The notes: generated by a model from the sequence alone, not told the origin. Shown: positions 29,326-38,355, counted from the first letter of the stretch. The stretch is DNA of 59,072 nucleotides from Thiomicrorhabdus marina (GCF_017571465.1 NZ_JAGETV010000015.1:1-59072); one strand, 5' to 3'. Numbers and translations are program-made.

Positions 29326-31809
29326 CTAGCTCATGAGCGGTTTTGTTGAATTCGGCAACACCTGCATATTCAGTGTCGACATAAAATTTTGCACAATCGG
29401 ATCTGTCGCAATGGATACTTCAGCTTGCTGTTGACGTTCTTGCGCCAAAACTTGATCTTGTTGCTGCGGCGTTAGCTGCGAACGGTCAAATTGCTGTGCC
29501 GACGCAAATTCTAAAACGACACCCAATCTATTTTGCACCTGCTCAGTAAATAACTGCAAGGCGTTCTGCTGATGACTAAAGTTTTGCTCCGGGTCGACCG
29601 CAATGATTAACGCCTGACGGTTATAGTCTATTAAAACGGCTTGACGCGCAATTTCCAGAACCATTGCCTTTAACTCAAGCTGCTGAATCAATTCTCGCCA
29701 CTGTTTCATTTTAACCATGGCATCTTCAGACAACTGAACTGAAGTTGGCATCTGCCACTCTACTGAAGTGCGCTGTTCAGCCTTTTCTGATTGTTGTAGC
29801 ATGGCTTGCTGAACTGGCTGATCAACCGCCGGATCAGAATAAGATTGTTCGACAGGAGCTAAATGTTCAATATTCGTTTCTGGCGCAGGCACGCTTTCAA
29901 TTGAGTCATTAAAACTGTGTGCATACTCATTTTGTGAAGGCTGTGCCGGTTCATCCATTAACCATGGCGGCACATCGTCTAATGCTGGTGGCGCATCGAC
30001 ACGCGTTTGATTATTCAGCGTTGGCGCCTCATTCACTACACGCTCTGAGGGATTAATAATCTGCGGTTCTGGCTGCTGTATTGTTTGCGAGTGACCAGTA
30101 GTTACTTGCTCACCGCCCATTTTGGCAAGCTGAGCACGAAGAGAAGAATCTAAATCTTTTGTTGGTTTCGGTTGAGAAACGCTGGTTTCCTCTGCCTTCT
30201 CAGGCGCATCAAGCTTTCCCAGATTATCGAACCCCGCCAACATTTGATCCATTAAAGATCCCGCTTTTGGTTCGGCAATCGATTGTTGAGGTTCCGTTGC
30301 CGCGGTGTCACTTTCTTGTGGATAACTTGGCTTACGAGGGGTAACTTCCTTACCAACTAGATTTCGAGCAGAGCCCATTTGCGCTATAGCGGCTTGCGGA
30401 TCCATTGAATCAAGCATACTTTGCTCAGGTGCTACCTCACCACTAGCAAGGCCAAAATCTTGTTGTGCAACATTTGGTGCTATTGCATTGGTCGCTGACA
30501 TATTAGTAGAGATTTCTGGTTGAGGCGTAGTTGTCTGTTGCTGAACTACTGCCGATGACGACTGATTAATTGCCGTTGATACAGCCTGTTCAGGAGGGTG
30601 ATTGTCTTGAATACTATTCAAGCCATCACGTAATGCAGCCAATGCCTGAGAAGGCTTCATCGCAGCATTCACTTCCGTTACAGACACATTATCAACCTCT
30701 TGACTCTCAACACTAGCCACAGTTCGACTCGGGTCAAATGCCAACATACGCATCAAGCCCATTTCAAAGCCAATACGATTATCCGGTGCCAACTGCATAT
30801 CTTGTTTGGTCAACAGACTGATTTGATACAACGTCTGAACACGTTCAGCGCTCAATGCTTGCGCCAAAGCTTGTACAATATCGACCGGCAAGCTATCTAG
30901 ATTGACCGATTCACCAAACATTTGGAAATAGCTGATTTCATGCAAAGTTTCGCTCAAGCTTGCCAAGAGTGCATCATAATCAACGCCCATTAACGACAAG
31001 TCTTGCATCACTTCTTTGATTAACTGCGGACTGTCTTCGGCCAACGCCTGCAAAATTCGCAATACATATTGCTGATCGACCAAACCCAGCATGGTCTGAA
31101 CCGGTACAAATTCAATTTTTCCGGCGCCGTAGGCAATCGCCTGATCTAACAAACTCAAGGCGTCACGTGCCGAACCATCAGCACTTTTAGCAATTAGCGC
31201 CAAAGCGCTCTCTTCAAACGGAATCTGCTCTTGTTGCAAAATATTCTGCAAGTGGTTTTGAATTTGAATTTGCGTCAGACGCATGAGATTGAACTGCAAA
31301 CAACGCGACAAAACCGTGTTTAGCAATTTGTGCGGATCAGTAGTCGCCAATAGAAATTTGACATGTTCCGGTGGCTCTTCCAAGGTTTTCAACAACGCAT
31401 TAAAGCTGCTTTTGGAAAGCATGTGCACTTCATCGATTAGATAGACTTTATAGCGTCCTTGCGTCGGCGCGAACTGCACATTTTCAAGAATTTCGCGGGT
31501 ATCATCAACTTTGGTTTTCGACGCCGCATCGACCTCAATCAAGTCAATAAAGCGGCCTTCATCAATCGAACGACATGCCTGACATTGTCCGCAAGGTTTG
31601 GAAGTCACTCCGGTTTCGCAATTGAGTGCTTTAGCGAAAATTCGCGCTATGGTGGTTTTACCAACCCCACGAGTACCGGTAAATAAATAAGCGTGGTGCA
31701 AACGCTGCTGATCAAGTGCATTTGCCAAAGCCTGCATAACATGCTGCTGCCCTACTAATTCAGCAAAATTTTTAGGACGCCACTTACGGGCTAAAACGCT
31801 ATAACTCAT
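29326..31809 (-). CDS. dnaX: DNA polymerase III subunit gamma/tau
   Basis: The clamp-loader ATPase subunit. The N-terminal AAA+ domain shows ARKWRPKNFAELVGQQHV, Walker A FTGTRGVGKTTIARIFA, zinc-binding cysteines in the CGQCQAC stretch, Walker B VYLIDEVHML, and the SRC sensor motif. Its 827 residues include a long low-complexity, proline- and glutamine-rich linker (about 370-680) and a C-terminal tau domain (about 690-800). I saw no obvious A-AAA-AAG slippage site giving a shorter gamma form, but did not test this systematically. It heads the dnaX-ybaB-recR cluster, next to ffs. Confidence 0.95.
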   Translation of the reverse strand: MSYSVLARKWRPKNFAELVGQQHVMQALANALDQQRLHHAYLFTGTRGVGKTTIARIFAKALNCETGVTSKPCGQCQACRSIDEGRFIDLIEVDAASKTKVDDTREILENVQFAPTQGRYKVYLIDEVHMLSKSSFNALLKTLEEPPEHVKFLLATTDPHKLLNTVLSRCLQFNLMRLTQIQIQNHLQNILQQEQIPFEESALALIAKSADGSARDALSLLDQAIAYGAGKIEFVPVQTMLGLVDQQYVLRILQALAEDSPQLIKEVMQDLSLMGVDYDALLASLSETLHEISYFQMFGESVNLDSLPVDIVQALAQALSAERVQTLYQISLLTKQDMQLAPDNRIGFEMGLMRMLAFDPSRTVASVESQEVDNVSVTEVNAAMKPSQALAALRDGLNSIQDNHPPEQAVSTAINQSSSAVVQQQTTTPQPEISTNMSATNAIAPNVAQQDFGLASGEVAPEQSMLDSMDPQAAIAQMGSARNLVGKEVTPRKPSYPQESDTAATEPQQSIAEPKAGSLMDQMLAGFDNLGKLDAPEKAEETSVSQPKPTKDLDSSLRAQLAKMGGEQVTTGHSQTIQQPEPQIINPSERVVNEAPTLNNQTRVDAPPALDDVPPWLMDEPAQPSQNEYAHSFNDSIESVPAPETNIEHLAPVEQSYSDPAVDQPVQQAMLQQSEKAEQRTSVEWQMPTSVQLSEDAMVKMKQWRELIQQLELKAMVLEIARQAVLIDYNRQALIIAVDPEQNFSHQQNALQLFTEQVQNRLGVVLEFASAQQFDRSQLTPQQQDQVLAQERQQQAEVSIATDPIVQNFMSTLNMQVLPNSTKPLMS

Positions 31810-31957
31810 GCATCAACCTTTTAACTATCAACTTAGAAATCCGCACCAACGGTCTATATTTCCGAGCTAAAGAAGACAATAAAATTGCTTGGTATTTTAC
31901 CGTTTAGAGAGTCGAAAGTGGATGAAATTCACTTAATGAAAAAAGAAAATGAATGGA

Positions 31958-32067
31958 GGCAACCCTACCCACCTATCCTCGGCGCACACATCAGAAGGTA
32001 CCGTTGCTTCCTTCCGGACCTGGCGGGGTTCCCAACCTAGTGTCGCGAGGGAGCGAATAGAGTTACC
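31958..32067 (-). ncRNA. ffs: Signal recognition particle 4.5S RNA
   Basis: The minus strand carries the SRP RNA apical core GGTCCGGAAGGAAGCA within a long hairpin. The outer ends pair, with GGTAACTCTA at the 5' end matching TAGGGTTGCC at the 3' end through G-U wobbles, giving about 110 nucleotides, as for E. coli 4.5S RNA. It scaffolds Ffh in co-translational targeting. It lies upstream of dnaX, as in several gammaproteobacteria. The exact ends are estimated from pairing. Confidence 0.92.
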
Positions 32068-32328
32068 ATATTGAAATTTCCTAAGAATGACGACAAATAG
32101 CGATTTATACAAGCATTCCAAAGAAAACCATTAAATAGAAGGCGGATACGCGCTTCTGCAAATTAATGGATTTAAGAAGAGATAAGAACTCTTACAATCG
32201 GCAGCGATTATAGAGAACCTACTCAGTTTGTCAACTGCAATGACAACCCGATTATCAACGACGAACGGCTTGCCCCATGTAAATTTTCAAGAACACTTCC
32301 CTAGATAAATTTACCAACTGAAAACGTT
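32068..32328. other. Gene-free spacer between ffs and the response regulator
   Basis: About 260 bases without a supportable gene. It should contain the ffs promoter (minus strand) near 32070-32110 and the 3' end of the chemoreceptor-regulator transcript. No convincing terminator or promoter was recognised. Confidence 0.4.
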
Positions 32329-32691
32329 TTACCCAAGAAGATGTTGCATCATAAATTCAAAAGTTTCTCTATCGGTTGGTTTCTTTAGAAAACCGTTCAT
32401 ACCGGCATCAAAGCATGCGTCTTTGGTTTCCGCCGAGTCATTACCACTCAAGGCAACGATAGGCGTCTGAATAAACTTTTTTCTGATTTCTCGCGAACAC
32501 TCAAAACCGTCCATAATTGGCATATTCAAATCCATCAGGATAACGTCGAAGCCTTGCCGTTTCAGAACAGCCAACGCTTCTTTGCCATCTGCGGCAATCG
32601 TCACTTCATGGCCATATGTTTGAAAGTAGCCGGACTGAATCTGTTGCAGGATGTCATCATCCTCAACCAATAAAAGCTTTAAAGATTTCAA
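32329..32691 (-). CDS. Single-domain CheY-like response regulator
   Basis: A 120-residue receiver domain with the acidic pair in LLVEDDDIL, the phospho-acceptor aspartate in VILMDLNMPIMDG, a switch residue in IVALSGND, and the lysine in FLKKPTDRE. It has no output domain. Its only in-frame start is a TTG one base after the stop of the chemoreceptor gene, implying translational coupling. It probably relays signals from that receptor, or from a hybrid kinase elsewhere, since no CheA is in the window. Confidence 0.88.
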   Translation of the reverse strand: MKSLKLLLVEDDDILQQIQSGYFQTYGHEVTIAADGKEALAVLKRQGFDVILMDLNMPIMDGFECSREIRKKFIQTPIVALSGNDSAETKDACFDAGMNGFLKKPTDRETFEFMMQHLLG

Positions 32692-32692
32692 C

Positions 32693-34879
32693 TTACGACG
32701 TTACTTTTTTTGATAATGCATATTTGGTTTCATCTAAAACCTTGGTTTGTCCCAAATCAAAATACGACATTTCTTGGCGTAAAGTTTCGGCCTGATGTCT
32801 TAAGTTTTCAGCCGAAGCACTGGTTTCTTCAACCAAAGCGGCATTTTGCTGAGTCACACTGTCAATCTGACTGATTGATTGATGCACCTGATTCACGCCT
32901 TCAGCCTGTTCTTGAGCGGCTTGTGCGATGTGGGTAACCATATTGGCAACCTGATCGATTGAAACATTAATCTCATTCAGCATCTCGCCTGACTCGGAAG
33001 CCAAGGTAGAACCTTGACTAACGCGCCCAACCGTTTCATCGATCAAAACCTTAATCTCTTTAGCCGCCTCTGCGGATTTTTGCGCCAAACTGCGAACTTC
33101 CGAAGCCACCACAGCAAAACCTCGTCCATGCTCACCGGCTCTAGCTGCTTCAACCGCGGCATTCAACGCCAATAAATTTGTTTGGAAAGCGATACTGTCG
33201 ATTAAGGTTACAATGTCTGCAATTTTATGACTGGACTCTTCAATGGCAACCATCGCTTGAATGGTCTGCTGCATAACACCAACACCTTGTTGGACTTTTC
33301 CTTGAACTTCTACCGACACTCGACTCGCTTCTTGCGCATTATCACTACTGCTTTGAACCTGTGCATTCATTTGCTCCATGGTCGCTGAAGTTTCTTCCAA
33401 AGCTGACGCCTGCTGCTGCACACGACCGCTCAAATCCAAAGACCCTTGCGCCACTTCGCGAGCGGCAGTATCCACTGAAATCGATACTTCCGACGTCATG
33501 CCGACCACTTCTTTGATTTTTTGCGAGGAGAAATTAATGGCGTTTTTCAAATCATGAACCTGCCCTTTAAAGACGCCGGCAGGCAGTTCCAACGTTAAGT
33601 CACCTTGCGCCTGTGCGGTCATAACATCACTGATAGAAGTCATTACCCCGCCCAAAGTCACCATAGTGCTATTGATGGTATTACCGAGTTCTTCCAAATC
33701 ACCAGGGAAGACTTCAACACGGTAATTAAAATCGCCTTCCTCAATATGTTTTAGAACACGGGTAATGTCATTGATATTTTTAATCTGATTGGTTTTATCC
33801 AACCATTCGACCACATAGCCGACTTTCTGTTTATTGCGGATAATCGGCACAACGGTCAGTTCCAAAATCAGATCAGAAACTTTCAGATTCCCCTGCCAAG
33901 GCTCCATTAAAGCTTGCACCATTTGGCGTTGATGGGCCGGATTTTTATGAAACACATCCATATTAGAGCCGACCACAGTGCTCGCTTTAAAGTTCGGCAA
34001 GGCTTCGCGTATGCTTGCCTCGTTGCGTTGGAACATTTCCGCCAATGACTGGTTAATGCTCTTAATATTGAATTCCGCATCGGCAACCATCAAGTTAGTA
34101 CTGGCACTGTTCATCGCCGTGGTCAACACCGCAGCATTTTTTGCCCCGTCGTAACTCTTCGCTTCCGTTTCTGCAACGCGAGTGCGTAGCATATTGATTA
34201 AGAAACCTAATTCGCTTTTATCGTCGACAGCCTCTTGCAGGTTGCCATTTGAAATTCTCTCAATACCGCTTTTCAAATTGCTCGACAAATCATCAATTTT
34301 AAATACCGACCAAGCAGTCGCCATTAAAGCGAGCAGACCTAGGCCAATTAATCCGCCTGTGACCGTCGTAACTTCAGAAGTAATCGCCAAACCGATAAAG
34401 GCAACTAAGGCGACAAGCATGCTCACTAAAGGAAACGCTAAACTTTTTAATTTTGACACTTGTCTGGTCCAAGGGAAACTCGCGCTGCCTGCTTTGATAT
34501 CGGCGTAAAGTTGAGTGGCAAATTGTTTTTGCTGAGCGGTTGCAGGATAACGAACTGACAAATAACCCGTGACTTTTCCAGACTCGACAATAGGCGTTGC
34601 ATTCGCCATTACCCAATAATAATCACCGTTCTTACGTTTGTTTTTAACAAGTCCTTGCCAAGGTCGCCCGGCCTGCAAAGTTTTCCAGAAATCCACAAAT
34701 GCCTCTTTTGGCATGTCCGGATGACGCAGAATATTATGCGGCTTTCCGGCTAATTCTTCATCGCTGTACCCTGAAGCTTCACGAAAGCCTTCATTATAAT
34801 CAACAATGTTCCCGAACAAGTCCGAAGTGGATAAGATGACTAAATCATCCGCCAAAACATATTCTTTACCTGCACTCAT
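32693..34879 (-). CDS. PAS-domain methyl-accepting chemotaxis protein
   Basis: A 728-residue receptor from the start at 34879, where AGAGG lies well spaced upstream. An Aer-type PAS domain sits first (about 13-115, with [18 protein letters not shown]). Two close hydrophobic segments follow (about 148-195), then a second PAS-like region (about 255-360), a HAMP-like stretch, and a long methyl-accepting signalling coiled coil (about 455-700, with the hairpin tip near [20 protein letters not shown]). It lacks a large periplasmic domain, so it should sense internal cues such as redox state or oxygen. It is the first gene of a two-gene unit. Confidence 0.9.
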   Translation of the reverse strand: MSAGKEYVLADDLVILSTSDLFGNIVDYNEGFREASGYSDEELAGKPHNILRHPDMPKEAFVDFWKTLQAGRPWQGLVKNKRKNGDYYWVMANATPIVESGKVTGYLSVRYPATAQQKQFATQLYADIKAGSASFPWTRQVSKLKSLAFPLVSMLVALVAFIGLAITSEVTTVTGGLIGLGLLALMATAWSVFKIDDLSSNLKSGIERISNGNLQEAVDDKSELGFLINMLRTRVAETEAKSYDGAKNAAVLTTAMNSASTNLMVADAEFNIKSINQSLAEMFQRNEASIREALPNFKASTVVGSNMDVFHKNPAHQRQMVQALMEPWQGNLKVSDLILELTVVPIIRNKQKVGYVVEWLDKTNQIKNINDITRVLKHIEEGDFNYRVEVFPGDLEELGNTINSTMVTLGGVMTSISDVMTAQAQGDLTLELPAGVFKGQVHDLKNAINFSSQKIKEVVGMTSEVSISVDTAAREVAQGSLDLSGRVQQQASALEETSATMEQMNAQVQSSSDNAQEASRVSVEVQGKVQQGVGVMQQTIQAMVAIEESSHKIADIVTLIDSIAFQTNLLALNAAVEAARAGEHGRGFAVVASEVRSLAQKSAEAAKEIKVLIDETVGRVSQGSTLASESGEMLNEINVSIDQVANMVTHIAQAAQEQAEGVNQVHQSISQIDSVTQQNAALVEETSASAENLRHQAETLRQEMSYFDLGQTKVLDETKYALSKKVTS

Positions 34880-35067
34880 TAAGTCCATCCTCTAAAAGCA
34901 ACAACGCTAAAACACTATAACGTAAAAACTAAAAGCATCTTTAACTAAGTCTTTAAAATTACCGCAAATCACCGCTGCAAGTAACTTTTTATGAAACCCA
35001 TCAAAAGGATTCTTATTCCATATTAAGAGTCCCAGATAGAAAAAAAGAAATCGGTTTTTTTCAGGCA
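34880..35067. other. Gene-free spacer upstream of the chemoreceptor
   Basis: No gene is seen. It should hold the chemoreceptor promoter on the minus strand. I looked for a sigma-28 type promoter and saw no good match. Confidence 0.4.
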
Positions 35068-35096
35068 TAAAAAAACCCGCGTAAAAGCGGGTTTAA
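35068..35096 (-). terminator. Terminator-like hairpin at the left end of the tRNA-Ser island
   Basis: AAACCCGC and GCGGGTTT form a hairpin, with the T-run on the minus strand, so it would end the transcript of the YggL-family gene at 35139. The adjacent GGCATAAAAAAACC (35064-35077) also occurs beside the tRNA-Ser terminator at 38315-38328. Confidence 0.7.
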
Positions 35097-35138
35097 TCTC
35101 AAAACTTGGCTAGGCCGTGCCAATGCTGTTTGGTTTAA

Positions 35139-35468
35139 TTAATCAAAGTCGCCGTAAAAGACATCCACAAAATCACCGGCTTTTGCTTCTGTGCAGCGTT
35201 CTTTTAACCAGTCTTCAACCGCTTGCCGGTCTTCTTCACTTGGTGAACCATAGCGCGTTTGAGCAACAACAAATACATCAAACCTTTCAAGGTCACCGCC
35301 ACCTGAAAACAGCAAGTCTCTCCCTTCAATCATGTCGATAAAATCATCAATAAACTGTTCAAAATTATTGCTATTACCAGCTTGGCATTCTGCCGTGACT
35401 TCAAAGCCGTACACGGCAAATTCATCTAAATAAAGCTTTTTTCTTAGTCGTCTGTTTCTAGTGGTCAT
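35139..35468 (-). CDS. yggL: YggL family (DUF469) protein
   Basis: A 109-residue protein opening with NRRLRKKLYLDEFAVYGFEV, the recognisable YggL/DUF469 opening. It is acidic toward the C-terminus. E. coli YggL binds 50S ribosomal subunits and is linked to ribosome biogenesis; that role is inferred here from the family. It lies between the terminator at 35068 and one copy of a 117-bp repeat, so it may be the left-most island gene or the first chromosomal gene beyond it. Confidence 0.8.
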   Translation of the reverse strand: MTTRNRRLRKKLYLDEFAVYGFEVTAECQAGNSNNFEQFIDDFIDMIEGRDLLFSGGGDLERFDVFVVAQTRYGSPSEEDRQAVEDWLKERCTEAKAGDFVDVFYGDFD

Positions 35469-35537
35469 CTTTCTCTCTCTTTTATATTTCGTTTTAACTG
35501 AATAAATTCAGTTCGTTTTATTCATTTTTTCGTTTCT

Positions 35538-35654
35538 CTGTACCGTTCGTACCGTTTTGAAAACAAAAACGGTACAGGCTCTAGGCCGCATGAATAAAGG
35601 CTCGTACCGTCCGTACCGCTTGTACCGTTAATTTTTACGCATGTCATAAGGTTG
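35538..35654. repeat. 117-bp direct repeat, left copy (GTACCG iterons)
   Basis: Nearly identical to 36745-36861, differing at two positions seen by eye. It contains five direct GTACCG motifs and a hairpin in which GTACCGTTTT pairs with AAAACGGTAC. Small reading frames through the repeat are judged non-coding. The iteron-like design suggests a protein-binding or replication site of the mobile element. Confidence 0.85.
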
Positions 35655-35731
35655 TACAAAATAACGGGGGTGAAAAGTGGCGCTATTTTCTGTGGGATTC
35701 GGCACAAATTAACACCAACTATAGGCGCGCC

Positions 35732-35911
35732 TTAATTTTCTGGCTTATGGCTGTTCGGTAGCCTTGCCCTCGATACGTCCAATGGTTCACGAATCGCTTT
35801 AACGTCCGCTACTTCGTATCGAGTTACACGGCTAGGCGCTTTCTTACCTTGTTGGATCTCTACCGCTTCTTGTAAGGATGCTTTCAATTCGTCAAAAAAC
35901 TTATTCGCCAT
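35732..35911 (-). pseudogene. Truncated NadS/HigA-like antitoxin fragment
   Basis: A 59-codon frame whose first 45 residues (NKFFDELKASLQEAVEIQQ, then a PSRVTRYEVADVKAIRE segment) match the N-terminus of HTH antitoxins of the NadS/HigA type. The helix-turn-helix itself is missing and the frame ends after LDVSRARLPNSHKPEN. It appears to be a decayed antitoxin with no partner toxin gene beside it. A GGGGGTGAAG stretch precedes the ATG. Confidence 0.6.
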
Positions 35912-35938
35912 CTTCACCCCCGTTCAATTACTTCTGGG

Positions 35939-36060
35939 TTATGCCGTTGCCATGTGCGGCTGTAAACGGAACTCTAGCCCGAGTGCTTGGATTACTTTAA
36001 ACACGGTTTCAAAACGGGGGGCTTACCGTTTGGTATTCCGCCGGATCATAAGGCACCGAA
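35939..36060 (-). pseudogene. Frameshifted remnant of an HTH antitoxin C-terminus
   Basis: Read on the minus strand, 35939-36019 encodes PRFETVFKVIQALGLEFRLQ, the tail expected of an XRE/HipB-type antitoxin, ending in TAA at 35939-35941. Just upstream, another frame gives GIPNGKPP, part of the same helix-turn-helix pattern, so a frameshift near 36020 and an upstream stop have broken the gene. It lies between the NadS-like fragment and the intact HigA-like gene. Confidence 0.55.
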
Positions 36061-36076
36061 TTTAAGTTATTCATTC

Positions 36077-36361
36077 CTAAGCCACTTCTACCGCGAATTT
36101 AAAACCCAGTGCATGAAGCAACTTATAAAGGGTTTCAAATTTCGGCTGTGTTTCACCATTCAGCAGGCGGTATAGGTGTTGGCGGTTAATGCCGCTTAAT
36201 CTTGCGGTTTCCGTCATTCCCTTTGCTTGAATCAAGTGGCGCAAGCCATCCAGTAAAGACTGGGTGCCGCCATCTTCAAGAAAGGCTGATAGATACAAAG
36301 CTGCATCTTCTTTGGTTTCTACATCTTGAGCAAATTCAAATTCTTTTAATTCCAGTGCCAT
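36077..36361 (-). CDS. HigA-like addiction-module antitoxin
   Basis: A 94-residue DNA-binding antitoxin with a helix-turn-helix (TETARLSGINRQHLYRLLNG, about 51-70) followed by KFETLYKLLHALGFKFAVEV. It matches the TIGR02684-type antidote family. It follows its toxin gene after two bases on the same strand, the toxin-first order typical of HigBA. It should neutralise the upstream toxin and repress the pair. Confidence 0.88.
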   Translation of the reverse strand: MALELKEFEFAQDVETKEDAALYLSAFLEDGGTQSLLDGLRHLIQAKGMTETARLSGINRQHLYRLLNGETQPKFETLYKLLHALGFKFAVEVA

Positions 36362-36363
36362 GA

Positions 36364-36663
36364 TTATTCCCCTAGTTGCGTAAACAAATCCTTAGCCATT
36401 GCTATGTCTTTGCTCTGTGTCGACTTGTCACCACCGTTAAGAAGCAAAACAACTTCATTCCCTCGGATTGTGTAATAAATGCGAATCCCACCAGCAAAGA
36501 AAAACCGTAATTCATTAATGTTTGAATCAATCGGTTTATGGTCTCCAAAATTGCCGCGTGCCACTTGGTTAATACGCGTTTCTAATCGGTAACGAGTCTT
36601 TTTATCTTTAAGGCTCTTAAACCATTTATCAAATTTTGCAGTCGCTAGGATTCTGTATTTCAT
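36364..36663 (-). CDS. RelE/ParE-superfamily toxin (HigB-like)
   Basis: A 99-residue basic protein of the addiction-module killer type (TIGR02683-like): FDKWFKSLKDKKTRYRLETR, then ELRFFFAGGIRIYYTIRGNE, and VVLLLNGGDKSTQSKDIAMA. The family consists of mRNA interferases or gyrase poisons; which applies here is unknown. With the downstream HigA-like gene it forms an apparently intact toxin-antitoxin pair. Confidence 0.88.
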   Translation of the reverse strand: MKYRILATAKFDKWFKSLKDKKTRYRLETRINQVARGNFGDHKPIDSNINELRFFFAGGIRIYYTIRGNEVVLLLNGGDKSTQSKDIAMAKDLFTQLGE

Positions 36664-36744
36664 GTTCTAATTGTAACAAGTATGCGACATAAAAAGCAAT
36701 GTGAGACCTTTCACCAGTGTAGATAAGTATCTATATTAGTAACC

Positions 36745-36861
36745 CTGTACCGTTCGTACCGTTTTGAAAACAAAAACGGTACAGGCTCTAGGCCGCATGA
36801 ATAAAGGCTCGTACCGTCCGTACCGCTTGTACCGTTAGTTTTTACGTATGTCATAAGGTTG
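36745..36861. repeat. 117-bp direct repeat, right copy (GTACCG iterons)
   Basis: Second copy of the repeat at 35538-35654, in the same orientation, 1207 bases away. It lies between the toxin gene and the integrase stop. With the left copy it brackets the toxin-antitoxin block, so recombination between copies would delete the block. Confidence 0.85.
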
Positions 36862-36894
36862 GCAGGTTCATGCTGTTCACGTTTTTTGGTGTGT

Positions 36895-38154
36895 TTAGTG
36901 AAGTACTCCCGCATTAACACCATTGCGGTTAATCGGGATAACGTCACTCCCATTTTTGAGAGAGTCTAAGTGGTTGCTCCATGCCTGCATCATTTTGCTA
37001 CGTGCCGGTAGGTATTCGGCTTTGTTATATACTCCGCGGATCTGGTTCGCCTGTTCATGGGCTAACTGCTTCTCGATATGGTCGGAATTAAACCCGAGTT
37101 CATTAAGTAGCGTACTGGCTGTATGCCGAAAGCCGTGGGCAGTCTGCTTACCTTTAAACCCGATACGGTGCAGACCGGCGTTTAGGCTTTGGCCGTTTAT
37201 CGGTCTTGCGGTGGTTCTCGGGCTAGGGAAAACGAAAGCGCTTTGCTCTTGGAATACCTGCATGGATTCAATTAGGGCTTTGGCCTGTTTTGATAATGGC
37301 ACTATGTGGGGGCGCTTCATCTTCATGCGTTCGGCGCTAATGCTAATCTGGTCTTTGTCTAAGTCGATTTCATCCCAACGTAAACCGGCCAACTCATTTG
37401 GGCGCAAGAGTACATGCGGTGCTAGCTTTAAAGCAGTGGCGATACTTATATCACCGATATAGCTATCCAGAGCGTTCAGCAGTTGGTACAACTGGGCGCG
37501 GTCGGTAATATGGCTATAGTTGTCTTTCTCTTGCTTCAAGAAAATATCGGTCGGCAGGTCTCGTACCGGATCAACTTCACAGTGCCCCATTCCTACGCCG
37601 TAGCGGAATATGCGGCTCGCATACTGCTTTGAACGCCTCATGGTTTCCATTATCCCTTTGGCTTCTATCTGCTTTAGGGCGTGGATAATGTCTTTCGGCT
37701 TAATATCCTCTGCAGGCATGTGACCAATTAACGGCAATAGATGATTTTCAACGCGCTCTCGAATGTCTTTGGCATAGTCGTACTTCCAGCCTTGGGTGTT
37801 ATGCTCATGCCACAACTCAAACAGGTCGGAAAAGGTTAAGCGTTCGGCTAACGCTTTCTGTTCTGCAAGTTCGGCTTGCTTAACGGCCTGAATGGTTTCT
37901 TTATGCTCTTTTGGGTTTATACCTTGAGCAACTAACGCTTTCGCTTCATCTCTTAGCTGCCTGGCTTTGGCTAGGCTTATGGCCGGATAATCGCCTATGG
38001 TGTAGATAGTGGCCTTACCACCAAATTGAAAACGGTAGCGCCATACCTTATTACCGTTTGGCATTACCTCGATGATTAAACCGGCACTATCCGTTTTGCG
38101 GTAGCGCTTGGCTTCTGGTTTGAATTTACGAATGGCTGTATCGGTTAAAGGCAC
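36895..38154 (-). CDS. Tyrosine recombinase / island integrase
   Basis: A 419-residue integrase. The N-terminal arm-binding domain (DUF4102 type, about 1-90, with GDYPAISLAKARQLRDEA) and the catalytic domain are visible: the first Arg in LRPNELAGLRWDEI, HGFRHTAST, a further His in AHEQANQIRG, and the tyrosine in GVYNKAEYLP. The start is GTG, with an AGGGGG site seven bases upstream. It lies about 200 bases from the 3' end of tRNA-Ser, the usual place for an integrase that uses a tRNA as attachment site. Confidence 0.93.
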   Translation of the reverse strand: MPLTDTAIRKFKPEAKRYRKTDSAGLIIEVMPNGNKVWRYRFQFGGKATIYTIGDYPAISLAKARQLRDEAKALVAQGINPKEHKETIQAVKQAELAEQKALAERLTFSDLFELWHEHNTQGWKYDYAKDIRERVENHLLPLIGHMPAEDIKPKDIIHALKQIEAKGIMETMRRSKQYASRIFRYGVGMGHCEVDPVRDLPTDIFLKQEKDNYSHITDRAQLYQLLNALDSYIGDISIATALKLAPHVLLRPNELAGLRWDEIDLDKDQISISAERMKMKRPHIVPLSKQAKALIESMQVFQEQSAFVFPSPRTTARPINGQSLNAGLHRIGFKGKQTAHGFRHTASTLLNELGFNSDHIEKQLAHEQANQIRGVYNKAEYLPARSKMMQAWSNHLDSLKNGSDVIPINRNGVNAGVLH

Positions 38155-38319
38155 GGGCTTTCCCCCTAAACTTTGTACACAGGATTAGGCATGTGTACAC
38201 AGAATCGAATCGGTGTACAAGCTAGTGTACAAAAAATCGTGCGCTTCGGTGCATGCTTATGCAACGTGATGAAACAGGGAATTTAGAGAAAAGCCCGTGA
38301 ATACGTTGTTTCAGGGCAT
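38155..38319. other. Island end / candidate attachment region
   Basis: A non-coding stretch between the integrase start and the tRNA-Ser terminator. It repeats TGTACA-type words near 38170-38230 (GTGTACA and TTGTACAC forms), which may be integrase arm sites. No exact attachment core was recognised. Confidence 0.35.
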
Positions 38320-38343
38320 AAAAAAACCGGTATGCAACCGGTT
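38320..38343 (-). terminator. Rho-independent terminator of tRNA-Ser
   Basis: On the minus strand, AACCGGT and ACCGGTT form a hairpin followed by a run of T, 13 bases past the CCA end of tRNA-Ser. The flanking GGCATAAAAAAACC is repeated at 35064-35077, at the other end of the island. Confidence 0.8.
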
Positions 38344-38355
38344 GATTTAAGAATT

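Noticed and set aside
35661-35705. Possible degenerate copy of the tRNA-Ser 3' end (TGGCG then GGATTCG)
   Set aside because: Only short words match and the spacing between them differs, so it does not support an attachment site.
35522-35707. Small reading frame through the left 117-bp repeat
   Set aside because: It overlaps iteron-like repeats and recurs as the same peptide in the second copy by duplication only; no ribosome-binding site or family match is seen.
36711-36953. 80-residue reading frame overlapping the integrase 3' end
   Set aside because: It shares the repeat-encoded peptide and overlaps the certain integrase gene in another frame, so it is a shadow of repeat and gene.
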